From Schistosoma mansoni (lineage: Eukaryota; Platyhelminthes; Trematoda; Strigeidida; Schistosomatidae): 64,000 bases of DNA. The notes beneath the pieces were generated by a model. It did no database searches, had not been told where the DNA came from, and saw only the letters and a list, made by a program, of their open reading frames with translations. Both the position numbers and the translations under genes were made by a program. The stretch spans positions 25,304,696 through 25,368,695 of the forward strand of contig NC_031502.1 in NCBI RefSeq assembly GCF_000237925.1, given 5' to 3'. This document shows, one piece after another, positions 43,608 through 54,559 of this stretch (positions are counted from its first letter, which is position 1; each line of letters opens with the position of its first letter).

Positions 43608-46600
43608 GTAGGTTGAAAGGTGATTTGGTTGAACCGAAGTATGAGTTAGTTTTTAATAAATTGAGTTAGGATATAAATATTTTTCAAATATATTTCATCA
43701 ACCTTTTTATATCACTGTTATTAAGTTTCTGGTGCTTGAAATCTCAGACGCCTAATAATTTTTATTGACAAATTTAATTTTTGGGCGTATTATAATGAGA
43801 CTTGTAAAGTTTTCACCAAAAATTTGCGATTTCAGTCCAGATGTCATATATATACATGCAGAAGACTATCTTAACATTCGAGCGTATTAAGTATAAGCGC
43901 CTTAAACAAAATTAGAGACTGTCAGTTACCAGCATTTTGTGTAGATGCACCTAAACAGACTAGTGCTAGACAATTCATCTTATCTAGATCCAAGGAAGTG
44001 ACCCGCTTACAATAACGAAAAATTGGTCCGATAAAAAGCTGTGAGACATGTTTGTCGAATCACTTGTTGATTACTTACTTACGCCTGTTATCCCCGATGG
44101 AGCATAGGCCTCCGACCAGCATTCTCCAACCCACTCTGTCCTGGGCCTTCCTTTCTAGTTCTATCTAATTTTTGTTCATTCTTCTCATGTCTGTCTCCTT
44201 TCTTCCGCACAATATGTTCTTTGGTCTTCCTCTTCTCCTTTGGCCTTGAGGATTCCAAGTGGGGGCTTGTCTTGTGACGCGGTTGGATGCTTTTTTCAAT
44301 GTGTGTCCTATCCACTTCCAGCGCTTCCTCCTGATTTCTAGTTTATTCCCTCTTACAGTAGGTTGTTGCTGATAGTGTCTGGTCAACGGATCCGACGTAT
44401 TTTGCGTAGACAATTGTTAATAAACACTTTTATCTTCTGGATGACGGCTTTCGTAGTTCTCCAAGTTTCCGCCCCATACAGTAGAACTGTCTTGACATTT
44501 GTATTGGAAATTCTGACCTTGCTGTTGGTTGACAGTTCTTTTGAGTTCCAGATGTTCTTCAGTTGTAGATATGGTGCTCTTGCTTTGTCGATCCGCCACT
44601 TCAAAGCATGGTAACTGGCTGTTGCAGTGTGGAGAGTGGTCAAAAAGATAATCTCAGCACAGGACAGAGCCCCGACTCTCAACTGGACCGGGTTCAAAAG
44701 TCAAACCCTCTTGCTAATTAAGTACATATTAACAAACAAAACGTATATAAAAATGAGCTAATTAATCGATGGTGCAACTCAGTTAACTAATCAAAGATAT
44801 AAACAAAGGTTATAGAACAACAGGCAATATGGATTCACTCCCACTATTCCCGTGACTAAAACAGCTAAATCGAAGATTAACTAGCGTTTTAGTCTCCAGG
44901 ATATTAGGTAGGTAATTTCAAAGATAATTGTAAATTATTGGTGACCAACAGTATATAGATTTAATAAAATGATTAGATTAGCAGGATGTGAACCTCAGAC
45001 TACGGAACTGAAATGATGAATGGAATTTTCCCTTCTTCGTTAGCTCGCCAATGGGTTATATTCGGTTACTGTTTGGTTGTAACACCTGTATTTCTCCTAG
45101 TAGCATTGATCGATCCAGAAGTAATATCCAGACATTATTCTTAATTGTACAATAACTTCGATCACCCTCTTTATTGATTTGTTATTGTTTGAGGTAGTTG
45201 TTTGTATGATTGCTACTTACACGGTAATAAGACGGGCGGCATTGTATTCTGTGGTAAGAATCGGCCTTTCATTTTCATCATTGATTTGTTTTTTATAACT
45301 AAATTGTTCTAATCGCTTGCTCTGTAGATTAATAAGCTCAATTTTATTAAATGAGCAATATTTAGTATCATACGTGACTAACTGTTCAGTATTTTAAACT
45401 CGTTTTCGAGATAATCAGTATAGAACAACAATTTAAAGATAATAGAATTGCTCTCATTATTATTTGTATTCTCATTGATTATTATTGCAAAGGCCATTTT
45501 AAGAATTGAATTGTGCTTGTAACTGTCGTGGTGGTGAAATTAATCAACTAACTAAAACTGGTTGTGTGATAAAAAAGAATTAAAACAATGCAGCTAAAGA
45601 ATTTCTTTTCGACGATATTTAATTTAGATAGAAAGTCGTATTTATTTTTAATTTTTGAAAATAATAATCTATAATGAAATAAAGAGGTGTTGTGTCACCT
45701 AAAAAAGTTGTCAACCGTAATCAAAAGTTTTAAATATCGAATATGATAGTTTATAATAAAACAAGGTTTTGCGCAATTTAACAAAGTTATCATAATTTGT
45801 ATTGCGTCATAAATTGTTTGAGAAAATCAAATTTCGAAAGGAAGTTATGTAGTAATCTAGTACCTAATGAGGAAACGTTAAGATGGAAGCAGTTTAAAGA
45901 CGATAGATAGTTATCTATTTGATAAATATGGAAAAAGTATCATTAAATGTCGGAATAATTACTTAGTTTTCTCTCCATTCTACTTTGTGGATGTGAAACA
46001 TGACCATTAAAAGCAGAGGATATTCGTAGGTTACTGGTATTCAGTCACAGGTATCTCTGAAGCATTGCTCGTGCAGTTTGGGACCACGGTGTAAGCAATT
46101 CCCTGGGTTAGGAAATCTTCATCAAATGAGATGATTAGGACGTGTTGAATGATGCCAAACAGTAACATGGCATCAGTCCATGAAGTCACTGACAACTGGA
46201 CTTAGCCATGTTGATAGGTGCAGACTACTTGGTTGGGGTCCGCGTGATTATCGTAACCAATGGGTAGAGACTTTGAATAATATGACCCGAAATCGTTTGC
46301 GACGACGCACGTGCATCCATTCGTTGTCTTCCCCCAAATTCTAAGATTCTAAATCCCTCATAACTTTTCTTATGTTTTTATTCCGCTAATTTATACTTTA
46401 TTTTCGAGTCGTGCCTTCGATGCGTTATGTTTCCCATTATCACTGATAGTTACTACCTGTGCTATTCTGGGATGTGGCCTGACAATTTCATCTCTCTGTT
46501 CTAATCGGGGTATGGCAACTGCGGGTGGTGTAAATACGTACAGGTTCCACGTTGTGACTGACTGACTGAAGTCCAGCTTATTTATCTCAACGTTGCGCGT

Positions 46601-49600
46601 CCATTAAGTCTTTCATCCGTTGCAATAACACTCTGTTGATAGTAGTGTGATGCCTCTGTAGTTCTCACATTTACTCAGATCTCCTTTCTTTGGTATCTTG
46701 ATGAGATATCCTTCTTTCCAGTCTGTTGGTGGCACTTATTCTTCTTCCCGAATCTTCCTGAACAGAACGTGGAGCATGTTTTCAGTTACTGCTATGTCTT
46801 ACGTCAGTGCATCGGCTGGTATATTTTCAGGTCTTGCTGCTTTCCCACTCTTGATTTGTCTGATGGACATCCTGATTTCTTCGAATGTTGGCAGAGTGAT
46901 ATCTATAGGAAGGTTGGAAGGTGTTGTTTTGAGATCTGGTTGGTCCAGTGGGGTTGATTCATTCAAATGTTCTTCAGAGTGTTCTACCCACCTGTTACGC
47001 TGTTTTAAGACTCAGTGACTGGTTCTCCCTTTATTTTCTTAGCCGGTCGCTCTGGTTTGTTGCATTTCCGTGATAGTTTCTTCGTCGTGTCATATAGTTG
47101 TTTCATATTGCCTTCTGTTGCAGCTCTTTCCGCCGTCGTTGCTAGTTCTTCCACGTATTTCTGCTTGTCAGCTCCAGTGCTCCTCTTCACTTGCTTGTTT
47201 GCTTCTGTGTATTCATTCTGTCTTGACTTTTACTGCTCTTGTTCGACTGCTTTTAATTGCCGTCTTCTTGTTTCTCTGCTCTTGAATCTTGTCCAAGGTT
47301 TCGATAGAGAACCATTCCTAATGATGATGCTTCTTGAGACTAAGAGCCTGCTGACACGTTGAAGTTAGTACCTGTTTAATCCATTCCAGTTGTCCTCCAT
47401 AGTGATTTCTTCTTTTGTGAGTAGATCTTGTAAGGTTTGGAACCTATTGCTGATATCTGTCTAGAGTTCGTTGAGTTTGTCGGTATTTCGAAGGGAGGTT
47501 GTATTGAACCTTTGTAATGCTGTTTCCCCAGTTGTTCAGTGCATGTTCAGGTTCAGTTTCATCTTGGCAACCAGCAGGTGGTGATCTGAAGCTATGCTGG
47601 CACCTCTCCTGGTTCTCACGTCTTCCGTTGACCTTCTGAACCTTTTAATAATCCAGATGTGATCGATCTGGGTCTGTGTGGTTTGGTTCGTTGAAACACA
47701 TGTAGCTTCATGTATACATTTGTTGGTAAAGTAGTGTCACCCACAACCATTTTGTTGAAAGCACATCGGCTGCAGCCTCTCATAAAACTGATCTTTGTCG
47801 TCTTCGTTTCTATCATTAGTGAATGAATATCACTGGACAACTTTTATTGTAAGCCGCTTGGTTGTATCTCCTTATTTCTGTAGCTATTTGACTGGTCTTC
47901 CCAGTCCCTTACATTGTCTGGACATTCCATGTACCTATATTGATTGTTGTTCTGGTTGTCAGAAAAGGCATCGGTCTCGTGACTTCTGAAGGATTTCAGC
48001 TTTTACCATGAGGCGTCATAATTCTTCTTAAAGAAGATCTTTCAACTCCCAGGACAGAGTTTAATTGATATTCTCTGGATACCTGTTTCAGTATATCATT
48101 TCAATTGATTGCTTATAAACAGTTTTTGGCTTCAAATTTCTTCCAATGAACACAGGTGGAGAGCTGTTATTGTTGTTTGTTGGATTTTATGCAGTTATAT
48201 ATCAAATCTGTCTCGGTATATTTTTGTCTATCGACTGTATGGTTTTCTACTTATCAAGCTTTATAGTGACCTATATGATGTCTTGCTTAGTCAAACATCC
48301 AAGAAGTGGAATTCTGAGTTCAGTTGTGACTCTGTTGCCAACTTAATTGACTGGTTGTAGCTATTTAACTCCTCGAGGATGTTGTTGAGTTCGATATATT
48401 TGCGCCACATAAACCATTCGATTTGTGTGTGGGACGGTATACTGCTCAGGTGCTCAAACCAAAGTAGGTGGTTTTCTTAGGGGGCCACACCCCAGGCCTT
48501 TGATCTAAAGGTATAATCCAGAAGTCAGTAGAGCAACGTAAATAGATGCAGTCCCATGGTAGCCGGTGACCAATAAAAAGCTCATACGCCATTTGTTTTC
48601 TTAGGATCCTGGAGCCCATGTTCACTATTGGTTTGGAATCGGAGTTTTCCAACTCTTCCATATCCACCAACTCGGTTAAAACGCCGGACATTCGCTTTTC
48701 GTCCTCTCAATTATGTAAACAACACCTCGGCCACGAGAAGGCATTGAGTAGGACTTCCCTGGCAGAGGCTATATACGCGTGGCCATGTGAGAGCATTTTG
48801 AGAGGGTGAGTGGTCTCTTCCCACTCTCGACCGTACCAGGACTGTCATTTGTGGGTTTATATGTAACGTTTTCCAGACCAGACCATGAACAAGTTGGCCA
48901 GAAGTGAGGCGAGTGATGACCCCATTGACACACCATCAGTTTTAAAAAACCCATCAAATTTAAGCCGCTTTTTGTAGGCGGAATGTTCAACCAAAGTAGT
49001 GTGTGTTAATTTGTCAGATAACAAATAATTAACCAAATATGAGGATGGCTGGAACAATGCTATTAGTGCTCCTTCAATTCTCCCGTCATTACAGTAGCAA
49101 TCAAAACAGTGGTCATACTATTTTTGTATTAGTTGTTCGAATCTTCCCATTGATATTTAGGACTGCAATTGATCAGTTGATCATTGGCATTTGCCCATCC
49201 TGTACGGATTGCCTAAATTCGAGTCCCGGAGTGTACATCTACTCAGGGATGTAGGTGCATCCAGCTGACGAGTCACAAATAGAGCGAAACGTGCATCCTG
49301 GACTCCACTGCTAGGCGTCACTCATCTCTGCTTATAGTAGTCACAAAAATTTGGTAAACGAGTGGTTGGTAAAATCTCAGTCCCAATGAATATATGTAAA
49401 TAATTACTTATGCTGTTTCAGAAGTAAAGGCTGGAAGTTATCAGCATAATTACATGCAAGTTTAAAAATCGCATCTGCTGCTCCTCCATTTCCTGCTAGT
49501 TTCACAGCAAATTCACTTAATTACTCACTTCTACCCACACATAAACCATCCTCATGAAAGGCATTAAAGTCTTTAGTTCGGACACAATGAGCAAAAGTTG

Positions 49601-52600
49601 GGTGTTCGTAATTTCGCAAGTCTGACTGTGATTAAGTTGAATTCGAACGGGAAGAAGACTAGTAAAATAATAATTGGAATCCAAAAAAATATTTAGAAAA
49701 GCATCTCAGTTTTGTATTAGTTATGGAGCTTTATTCTGTAAAAAAAAGTGGAAAACAGAAAAACGTCTTAAAGGTAAAGAATCGGGTTTTAAATATTGTG
49801 ACAAACACCCGAATTATAACTTCAGTAAATACCTATATATATATCGCTCTTCTAACACGTGACATAAAATAATTTAACTGAAGTGTTAATCTTACCATAA
49901 CATGTTTTAGGAATGTGTTTGATGCATTTTTCCAGATCGTACAATTTTATGCAACCGGTGCAGAGTTTTAGAGTCAAATGAAGCTAACTGGGATTCAGTA
50001 ATGGGTCTTAATATCCGTGATTTAAAATGGTTTATGCGACGTCGTAATATACCTTCTGTTGGTTTGATTGAGAAAGAGCAATTTGTGGATGCAGTTCTGA
50101 ACAGTCTAGGGATTTCCACTCGAAGTTCAAATGCTGGTGACTATGTGGTTAGTGTACAGAGCAAGTGTATTTTCTACTTTTATTTCTACACAAATAATAT
50201 TGGCTGTGCAATAGAAACATTGAATTTCTTCCGAATACCATTTCGAGATTTCAAAAAGCTAAATACCTGCTTCATTGGATACTTAATGCCGTAGTCTGCT
50301 TGATAACTCTCGAATATTCGAAAATATCAAGATCTAAAGGGACGTTTTGGGCATGAGTCTGTTTCGCACTCAATTTTGCCGAGAAATGATGTATGTCTTA
50401 ATAAATTCTGTCATTTGGTAAACTTGGATCCTTACTTCAAATTCTATTTAGTGTGTAAATAAGGGTTGATCGTGCCTTAACGTTATGTACTAAGATAAAG
50501 TGCTTCGTAACAGAGAATGAAGTTTTGGAGATTGGAATGCCAAGATAAACCTCACTATTGTTGTTTATTCAGAGAAATGTAGATCGCCAGTGCATCCACG
50601 CGTTTAAAATTGATATACTACAGATTCAGTTGTCTCACTTTGCTTTTTTATTCAAGTTTTCCTAAATTACTTCACAAAAATAATGTCCGATTTTACAATG
50701 TATCACTTTGCTGATGCTTACTTAATAAGATTTGACTTTGTTATCCCGATGAAAGTTAAATGGTATTGAGAGAAATCAGTAGAGCTATCAACGTCCTAAA
50801 GCAATGTTTAACTTCGGGATACAAGAGAATAAATGACTTATGATTTAAGGAAAACCATGATCTGTAAATTTGATTTGATGATATGAGTTGCCTTTTTTCA
50901 TTTCAAAGCATTAACTATCAAACGTATCAGTACCAAAAGCATGTGGTACTTATTACTACCTATTTATCCATTCATCTTGAAATTTTCGAACTGTAAATCA
51001 TTTCCTTTGACATCTTAACTACGGACTAATGCCACTCTTTCTTCCGTGACCACAGCTTACGGATCTGCTTCTCATTCGCCAAACCTGTCATCGTAAGAAC
51101 TCGTATTTAGTTTTTTTTGAAGAGTGTAATCAATAACGAGCGCTAGTGAAGTTCAACAAAAGCCTACTGGCTGGAATTTCGTCGACTGAATATGCCTGTG
51201 GATATAATTATTACTTAGATCTGAAATTCTAAAGGTCACTATACTCATGCATGTAACTCATTTACCGAGTATGGCTTTAAGGGCTGACAGTACTACCAAG
51301 CTTCTGCGGGTTCAAACCTATGGTCTATTGGTTAATGATGCTGTACTTTAACCACAGCCATTGCTCCTTTGTCAGACCGAAAAAATACACAAACAGTTAC
51401 TTATTGTTCCAAGTAAATTGCAGGAATGGAGACTAAGAACAGAACCTGGACAGCGTTGAGGATACTAACAGAATGATGAATAAGACCCTTTAGAGGAATT
51501 CGTCTAGAACATTCTCTAAAGTTGGTTTGTCCCACATTATTGTTGTTCTTATATCCTAAAACCCTCACTTCCAGGACGTCAGCAAAAGTGTAGCTTATTA
51601 ATTTGGTGTTATTGGCTTATCCTGGAACGTCTGCCTTAATTGGAATGTTATGTATCCTTTCATATCCACTGAGAATCTAAACGGCGTGCACATACTTTTA
51701 TAGCCTAGTAATCGATAGTTTCCACTTTTACTAGACCTTATCAATCGATGAAATCATAATTTATGCTTAGTTTCCAGACTCAACAAAACGCAACGTTAAA
51801 CTTGAAGACTTAATGTCAGAAGAATCCATTGAAAATCTCTCTGTTCGTCAGATCAAAGATCTTCTGGTTTATAATTTTGTTGACTTCACTCACTGTGTGG
51901 AAAAAGCTGAACTTATTGCCAGAGCGAAACAGTTATGGCGCAATTACAAACAACAACAGCCACGTGAGTCCCAATGTTGAGAAATTCATTAATGACTTTA
52001 GTGATGATTCACGGAAACCGCATAAAGGTGATCAATACACGTATTTAAATATCGTACTAAACTTCAAATCTTACTCGTAAACCACCTTAAAGAGTAATCA
52101 AATCCAAAACTCTTGGTCAGATTAACGCACTCGGCTACATGAGCTTCAGACGATGCCTTTGTGAGTGTAAAAAAATAAACTTTGTCTCGTGAAAGACTCT
52201 GCAGAGCAACAATCATGACTTAATATCAAGAACACTTTCTGCTCGTTAGACCGGATTCCGCTCTAAGATTGTCTGTTAAGCACGAGCGTCCCGAAAATAA
52301 CAGTATTTTGGAGGCCCTGTACAACACATCAGGTCTCTGAGCTGAAAATGTTCAGCGAACCATTGTAGTGGATCATAGTCATCTCTGGAGGAATACTCAC
52401 AGCAATGTACGTTATTAGTAATAGTTTTGATTAGAACAAAAGTACGTCTTGAGATTGCGAGAAAACAGACCATTTGACTAAAATGTCTCCTATCTCAGTT
52501 TGTCTTGTTAAGTTGCCGTTATTCTACCTATAGAAATAGTGTGAATATCGAGTTTTGTTTATTCGCACGAAAGACAGATCACAATTCTATAAGAATCCGT

Positions 52601-52909
52601 AATAATGTCCACACTAACACTGGTCAATTTGTTGTTTTGTGTTTTTTCTTTACAGCTATATTTGAAACTCATGAAGCAGTTGAGGTTGAAGATTGTCAGA
52701 ATGCTGGAACATCGAGTGAGAGATGTCCATCCGATAAATGTCCAGGTGATTTGAATGACGAATGTGGGATTTGTATGGAAGCTCCGATTAATTGTGTCTT
52801 TTTAGAATGTGGTCATTTATTTTCTTGTGTTGATTGCGGAAGAAAGCTGACTGAATGCCCACTATGTAGACAAAGCATTGTCCGCATTGTACGTACATTC
52901 CGTGTCTAA
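43493..52909 (+). CDS. RNF34/RFFL-like RING E3 ubiquitin ligase (four exons)
   Basis: Exons 43493-43607, 49936-50147, 51771-51963 and 52656-52909. All junctions are GT-AG and phases agree, giving 257 residues. Domains: an N-terminal FYVE-like zinc finger with four CxxC pairs (C5/C8, C22/C25, C30/C33, C44/C47), a SAP-like segment (about 60-98, [15 protein letters not shown]), a second SAP-like segment (about 124-170, [17 protein letters not shown]), then a C-terminal C3HC4 RING (C210, C213, C225, H227, C231, C234, C241, C244). This is the exact architecture of RNF34 and RFFL, which ubiquitinate targets including caspase-8/10 and p53-pathway proteins in mammals and bind endosomal membranes. It is shorter than the roughly 370-residue vertebrate proteins. 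The start is the first ATG after an in-frame stop (43454). The caspase-linked role here is inference from family only. Confidence 0.92.
44070..44700 (-). mobile_element. RTE LINE, C-terminal and 3'-end fragment
   Basis: The minus strand carries [47 protein letters not shown] and [10 protein letters not shown], the RTE ORF2 C-terminus, ending CAGGCGTAAGTAAG at 44080. Frame breaks are present. It lies in the first intron of the RNF34-like gene. Confidence 0.8.
44701..45955. other. Intron sequence, nothing recognised
   Basis: AT-rich intron 1 sequence of the RNF34-like gene without repeat or coding signal. Confidence 0.4.
45956..46578 (+). mobile_element. LINE C-terminal and 3' untranslated remnant
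   Basis: Degenerate [16 protein letters not shown] sequence (46025-), then [14 protein letters not shown] and [15 protein letters not shown] (46225-46310) match the LINE C-terminus at 57.9-58.4 kb. A roughly 230-bp 3' untranslated part ends at CCACGTTGTGACTGACTGAC, where it abuts the RTE derivative. Confidence 0.65.
46552..48065 (-). mobile_element. RTE LINE deletion derivative, sister of the 16.5 kb copy
   Basis: Minus strand. It shares the roughly 210-bp endonuclease deletion (about 47800-47870) and the switch to ACTTCAGTCAGTCAGTCACA at 46575-46555 with 16480-17915. Over about 650 bp (46698-47345) it is nearly identical to that copy: a 106-residue antisense frame through both differs at a single residue. 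It keeps a piece (about 47300-47650) that the 16.5 kb copy lacks. It lies in intron 1 of the RNF34-like gene. Confidence 0.75.
48395..48845 (-). repeat. 520-bp repeat, copy without tail
   Basis: Minus-oriented, covering most of the unit (GGTGGTTTTCTTAGGGGGCC through GACCGTACCAGG). The TAAA tail is missing at the left. Confidence 0.75.
48846..49060 (-). mobile_element. Penelope-like element RT remnant
   Basis: The minus strand encodes [20 protein letters not shown], then [20 protein letters not shown] and ANLFM. This is the Penelope RT block F....Y.Q.DGVAMGSPL..LLA..FM. It is truncated at both ends and directly abuts the 520-bp repeat. Confidence 0.7.
49125..49340 (+). repeat. Hammerhead SINE, family A, internally deleted copy
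   Basis: Has the leader (GGACTGCAATTGATCAGTTG) and the end of the unit, but most of the tRNA-like head is deleted (the A-box is gone and only TTCGAGTCCC remains). Confidence 0.75.
49258..49312 (+). ncRNA. Degenerate hammerhead ribozyme (family A)
   Basis: CTGACGA at 49265-49271 and GAAA at 49286-49289 remain, but helix II (GTCA/GAGC) is no longer complementary and the cleavage triplet reads ATC. Probably inactive. Confidence 0.6.
49936..50147 (+). CDS. RNF34-like exon 2: last CxxC pair and first SAP-like segment
   Basis: [13 protein letters not shown] supplies the fourth CxxC pair. [20 protein letters not shown] and [10 protein letters not shown] form a SAP-like helix-turn-helix. The acceptor is TTTTTCCAG; an alternative AG at 49912 opens another frame and was not chosen. 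Confidence 0.88.
51771..51963 (+). CDS. RNF34-like exon 3: second SAP-like segment
   Basis: [20 protein letters not shown] and [15 protein letters not shown] match the family's DIENLTVRQLKEIL..NFV...GC.EK.EL. The acceptor is the first of two AGs (TATGCTTAG). Using the second (TTTCCAG) hits a stop in frame. Confidence 0.9.
52656..52909 (+). CDS. RNF34-like exon 4: RING finger and stop
   Basis: A Cys-rich linker, then the C3HC4 RING ([25 protein letters not shown]) ending [10 protein letters not shown] and stop TAA at 52907-52909. All eight zinc ligands are present. Confidence 0.95.
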
Positions 52910-53038
52910 CATTTTCAAACAAACCCATTTTGTAATATACTTAAACATCGATGTGTAACTTTTGGCATGAACTTTATTGCACTTGTTTTTTGGAATTGTT
53001 ATAAAACACTCATATTCCACTTTGTGTACACTAGAAAA

Positions 53039-53044
53039 AATAAA
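53039..53044 (+). promoter_or_regulatory. Polyadenylation signal of the RNF34-like gene
   Basis: AATAAA 130 bases after the stop. Confidence 0.6.
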
Positions 53045-53049
53045 GCTAC

Positions 53050-54014
53050 TTGGTTAAATGGTTGATTTTCCTTTTCGAAGTTGAATTACACTTCATCGGG
53101 ATCTCCACATTCATAAGCCTGATATTAGTTAATGTTTTTTGTTCATAATCTTTGTATTTTAGCAAAATTAATCAAATATATGCATTGAGAATAGTCAAAG
53201 GCATTCAGTTCACAATGACTGGTTTTCGCCAGCTTCACTTAGACATAGACTTTTGGCAACTTTATTAATAATCTTAAGATTTGGTTAACATCAAAACTAG
53301 TCAAATTTTCAAACGATACTTTTAGAAATGTAATGCTGTATATTTCAGGTGCTACAATTTAGTTTTCAAAGTGATTGTATCAGTTACGCTTGTGTACAAT
53401 CAAGTTTAAAAGTTATATCCAAGATGGTAGTAAAATAATATTTGGTATATGATAATGAAAAGATCACTTAGTCGCTATGTACGTATATTTATATTTTGTG
53501 CATAAATCGTTTATGAAACGGATAATTTTGTAATCACAATGGACCATACGGTGACCATGAATTCTGTTGGTAGGGTTCTTCAGGGAGAGGATCTGTTTCG
53601 AATCAGAAAGGAAAAAAATTAAGGTTCTGGTAAAAGAAAAGTATATATAGCAAAATACTGAAACTACCTCCGTGTAGTGCCGAAAAAAGTTATCGTCCCA
53701 AAGGAGATCGTTAACTGCATTCAAGCGATTGGCTTTGTAGTTCTATAGGTGATTAGTGTAATCGTAAATTCTACAAGCTCCTTTTTAACATGGCAATTTA
53801 AACAATGTTTTGGTAGACGACTAATTAGAGTAGTTGGAAGACAAGCCAAAATTCATACACCGACTGCTAACAGAAACAAGTTTTTTGTTCCAAAAAGGTA
53901 GTATCTGATCTTATTTAAATGCTTTCGACAACGTATTTTGTCGATTTGAATCTAGAAATGGGTTTTGGATATGTTTGTTGCTAAATTACATAAAAACCAT
54001 AGTTCATGTTTTAG
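53050..54014. other. Intergenic DNA between convergent genes
   Basis: AT-rich. A minus-strand frame at 53724-53464 has no supporting homology. No repeat recognised. Confidence 0.4.
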
Positions 54015-54112
54015 TTTGTCCACCTGGACAGTAACCCAGCCCTCACACAAATCGAATGAACGATTTATGTGGCGCTTCCTTGTACCAACTTTATGTGTTT
54101 AAATAATAATAA
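54015..54112 (+). repeat. 520-bp repeat, 3' end fragment
   Basis: The last 100 bp of the repeat with a small internal deletion, ending TTATGTGTTTAAATAATAAT. It lies about 60 bp beyond the NAF1 stop codon. Confidence 0.7.
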
Positions 54113-54173
54113 CTACTTATGCAAACAATTTCATGGTATATGATTTCTAGCACATTAACTTCGTAGAGGAAAA

Positions 54174-54559
54174 TTATAATATATTAAAGAAATTGAATGC
54201 TATACCGAAAAACATACAATGACATGGGAATGGTTGTGGCGGCATTGGGTCTCGCGGTATATATGGGTAGGAATTCTGTACTGTGGGGGGGTAGGAAGGC
54301 CAGATATTGTGACCATAAGTTGAATTTTGCCTTTGGGGTTGAACGCTCGGATACATATCCCAGTGATTTAGTGGTTGGATGAGCATGCAAGATCTAAAGC
54401 CACAAGATTGTTGTTGATATGAATATCCACCGGCACGATCTATGGGTTGAACGCATGACGCAAAAGCAGTTTGATGTTTCTTTACACCAAATGATGGTTT
54501 ACTATGCCGCTGGTCCTGTTTCTTTGGCTGGTTTAACATTTGGGCAGAGTTTGTTGGTT
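54174..54559 (-). CDS. NAF1: NAF1 last exon: Pro/Gln/Tyr-rich tail
   Basis: Acceptor TTATTCCAAACAG. Reads EPTNSAQMLNQPKKQDQRHS, later YSYQQQSCGF, WPSYPPTVQNSYPYIPRDPM and PPQPFP. The two leading bases complete the codon left open by the exon at 58879-58801. Identity rests on phase and composition, not on a conserved motif. Confidence 0.7.

Noticed and set aside
46698-47362. Open frames of 106 and 115 codons, with near-identical partners at 17093-17745
   Set aside because: They are antisense to two copies of the same RTE derivative. Similarity reflects the repeat, not a conserved protein.
53464-53724. 86-codon minus-strand frame between the RING gene and NAF1
   Set aside because: A donor-like site exists, but the peptide matches nothing, its second half is low quality, and NAF1 already ends at 54174.
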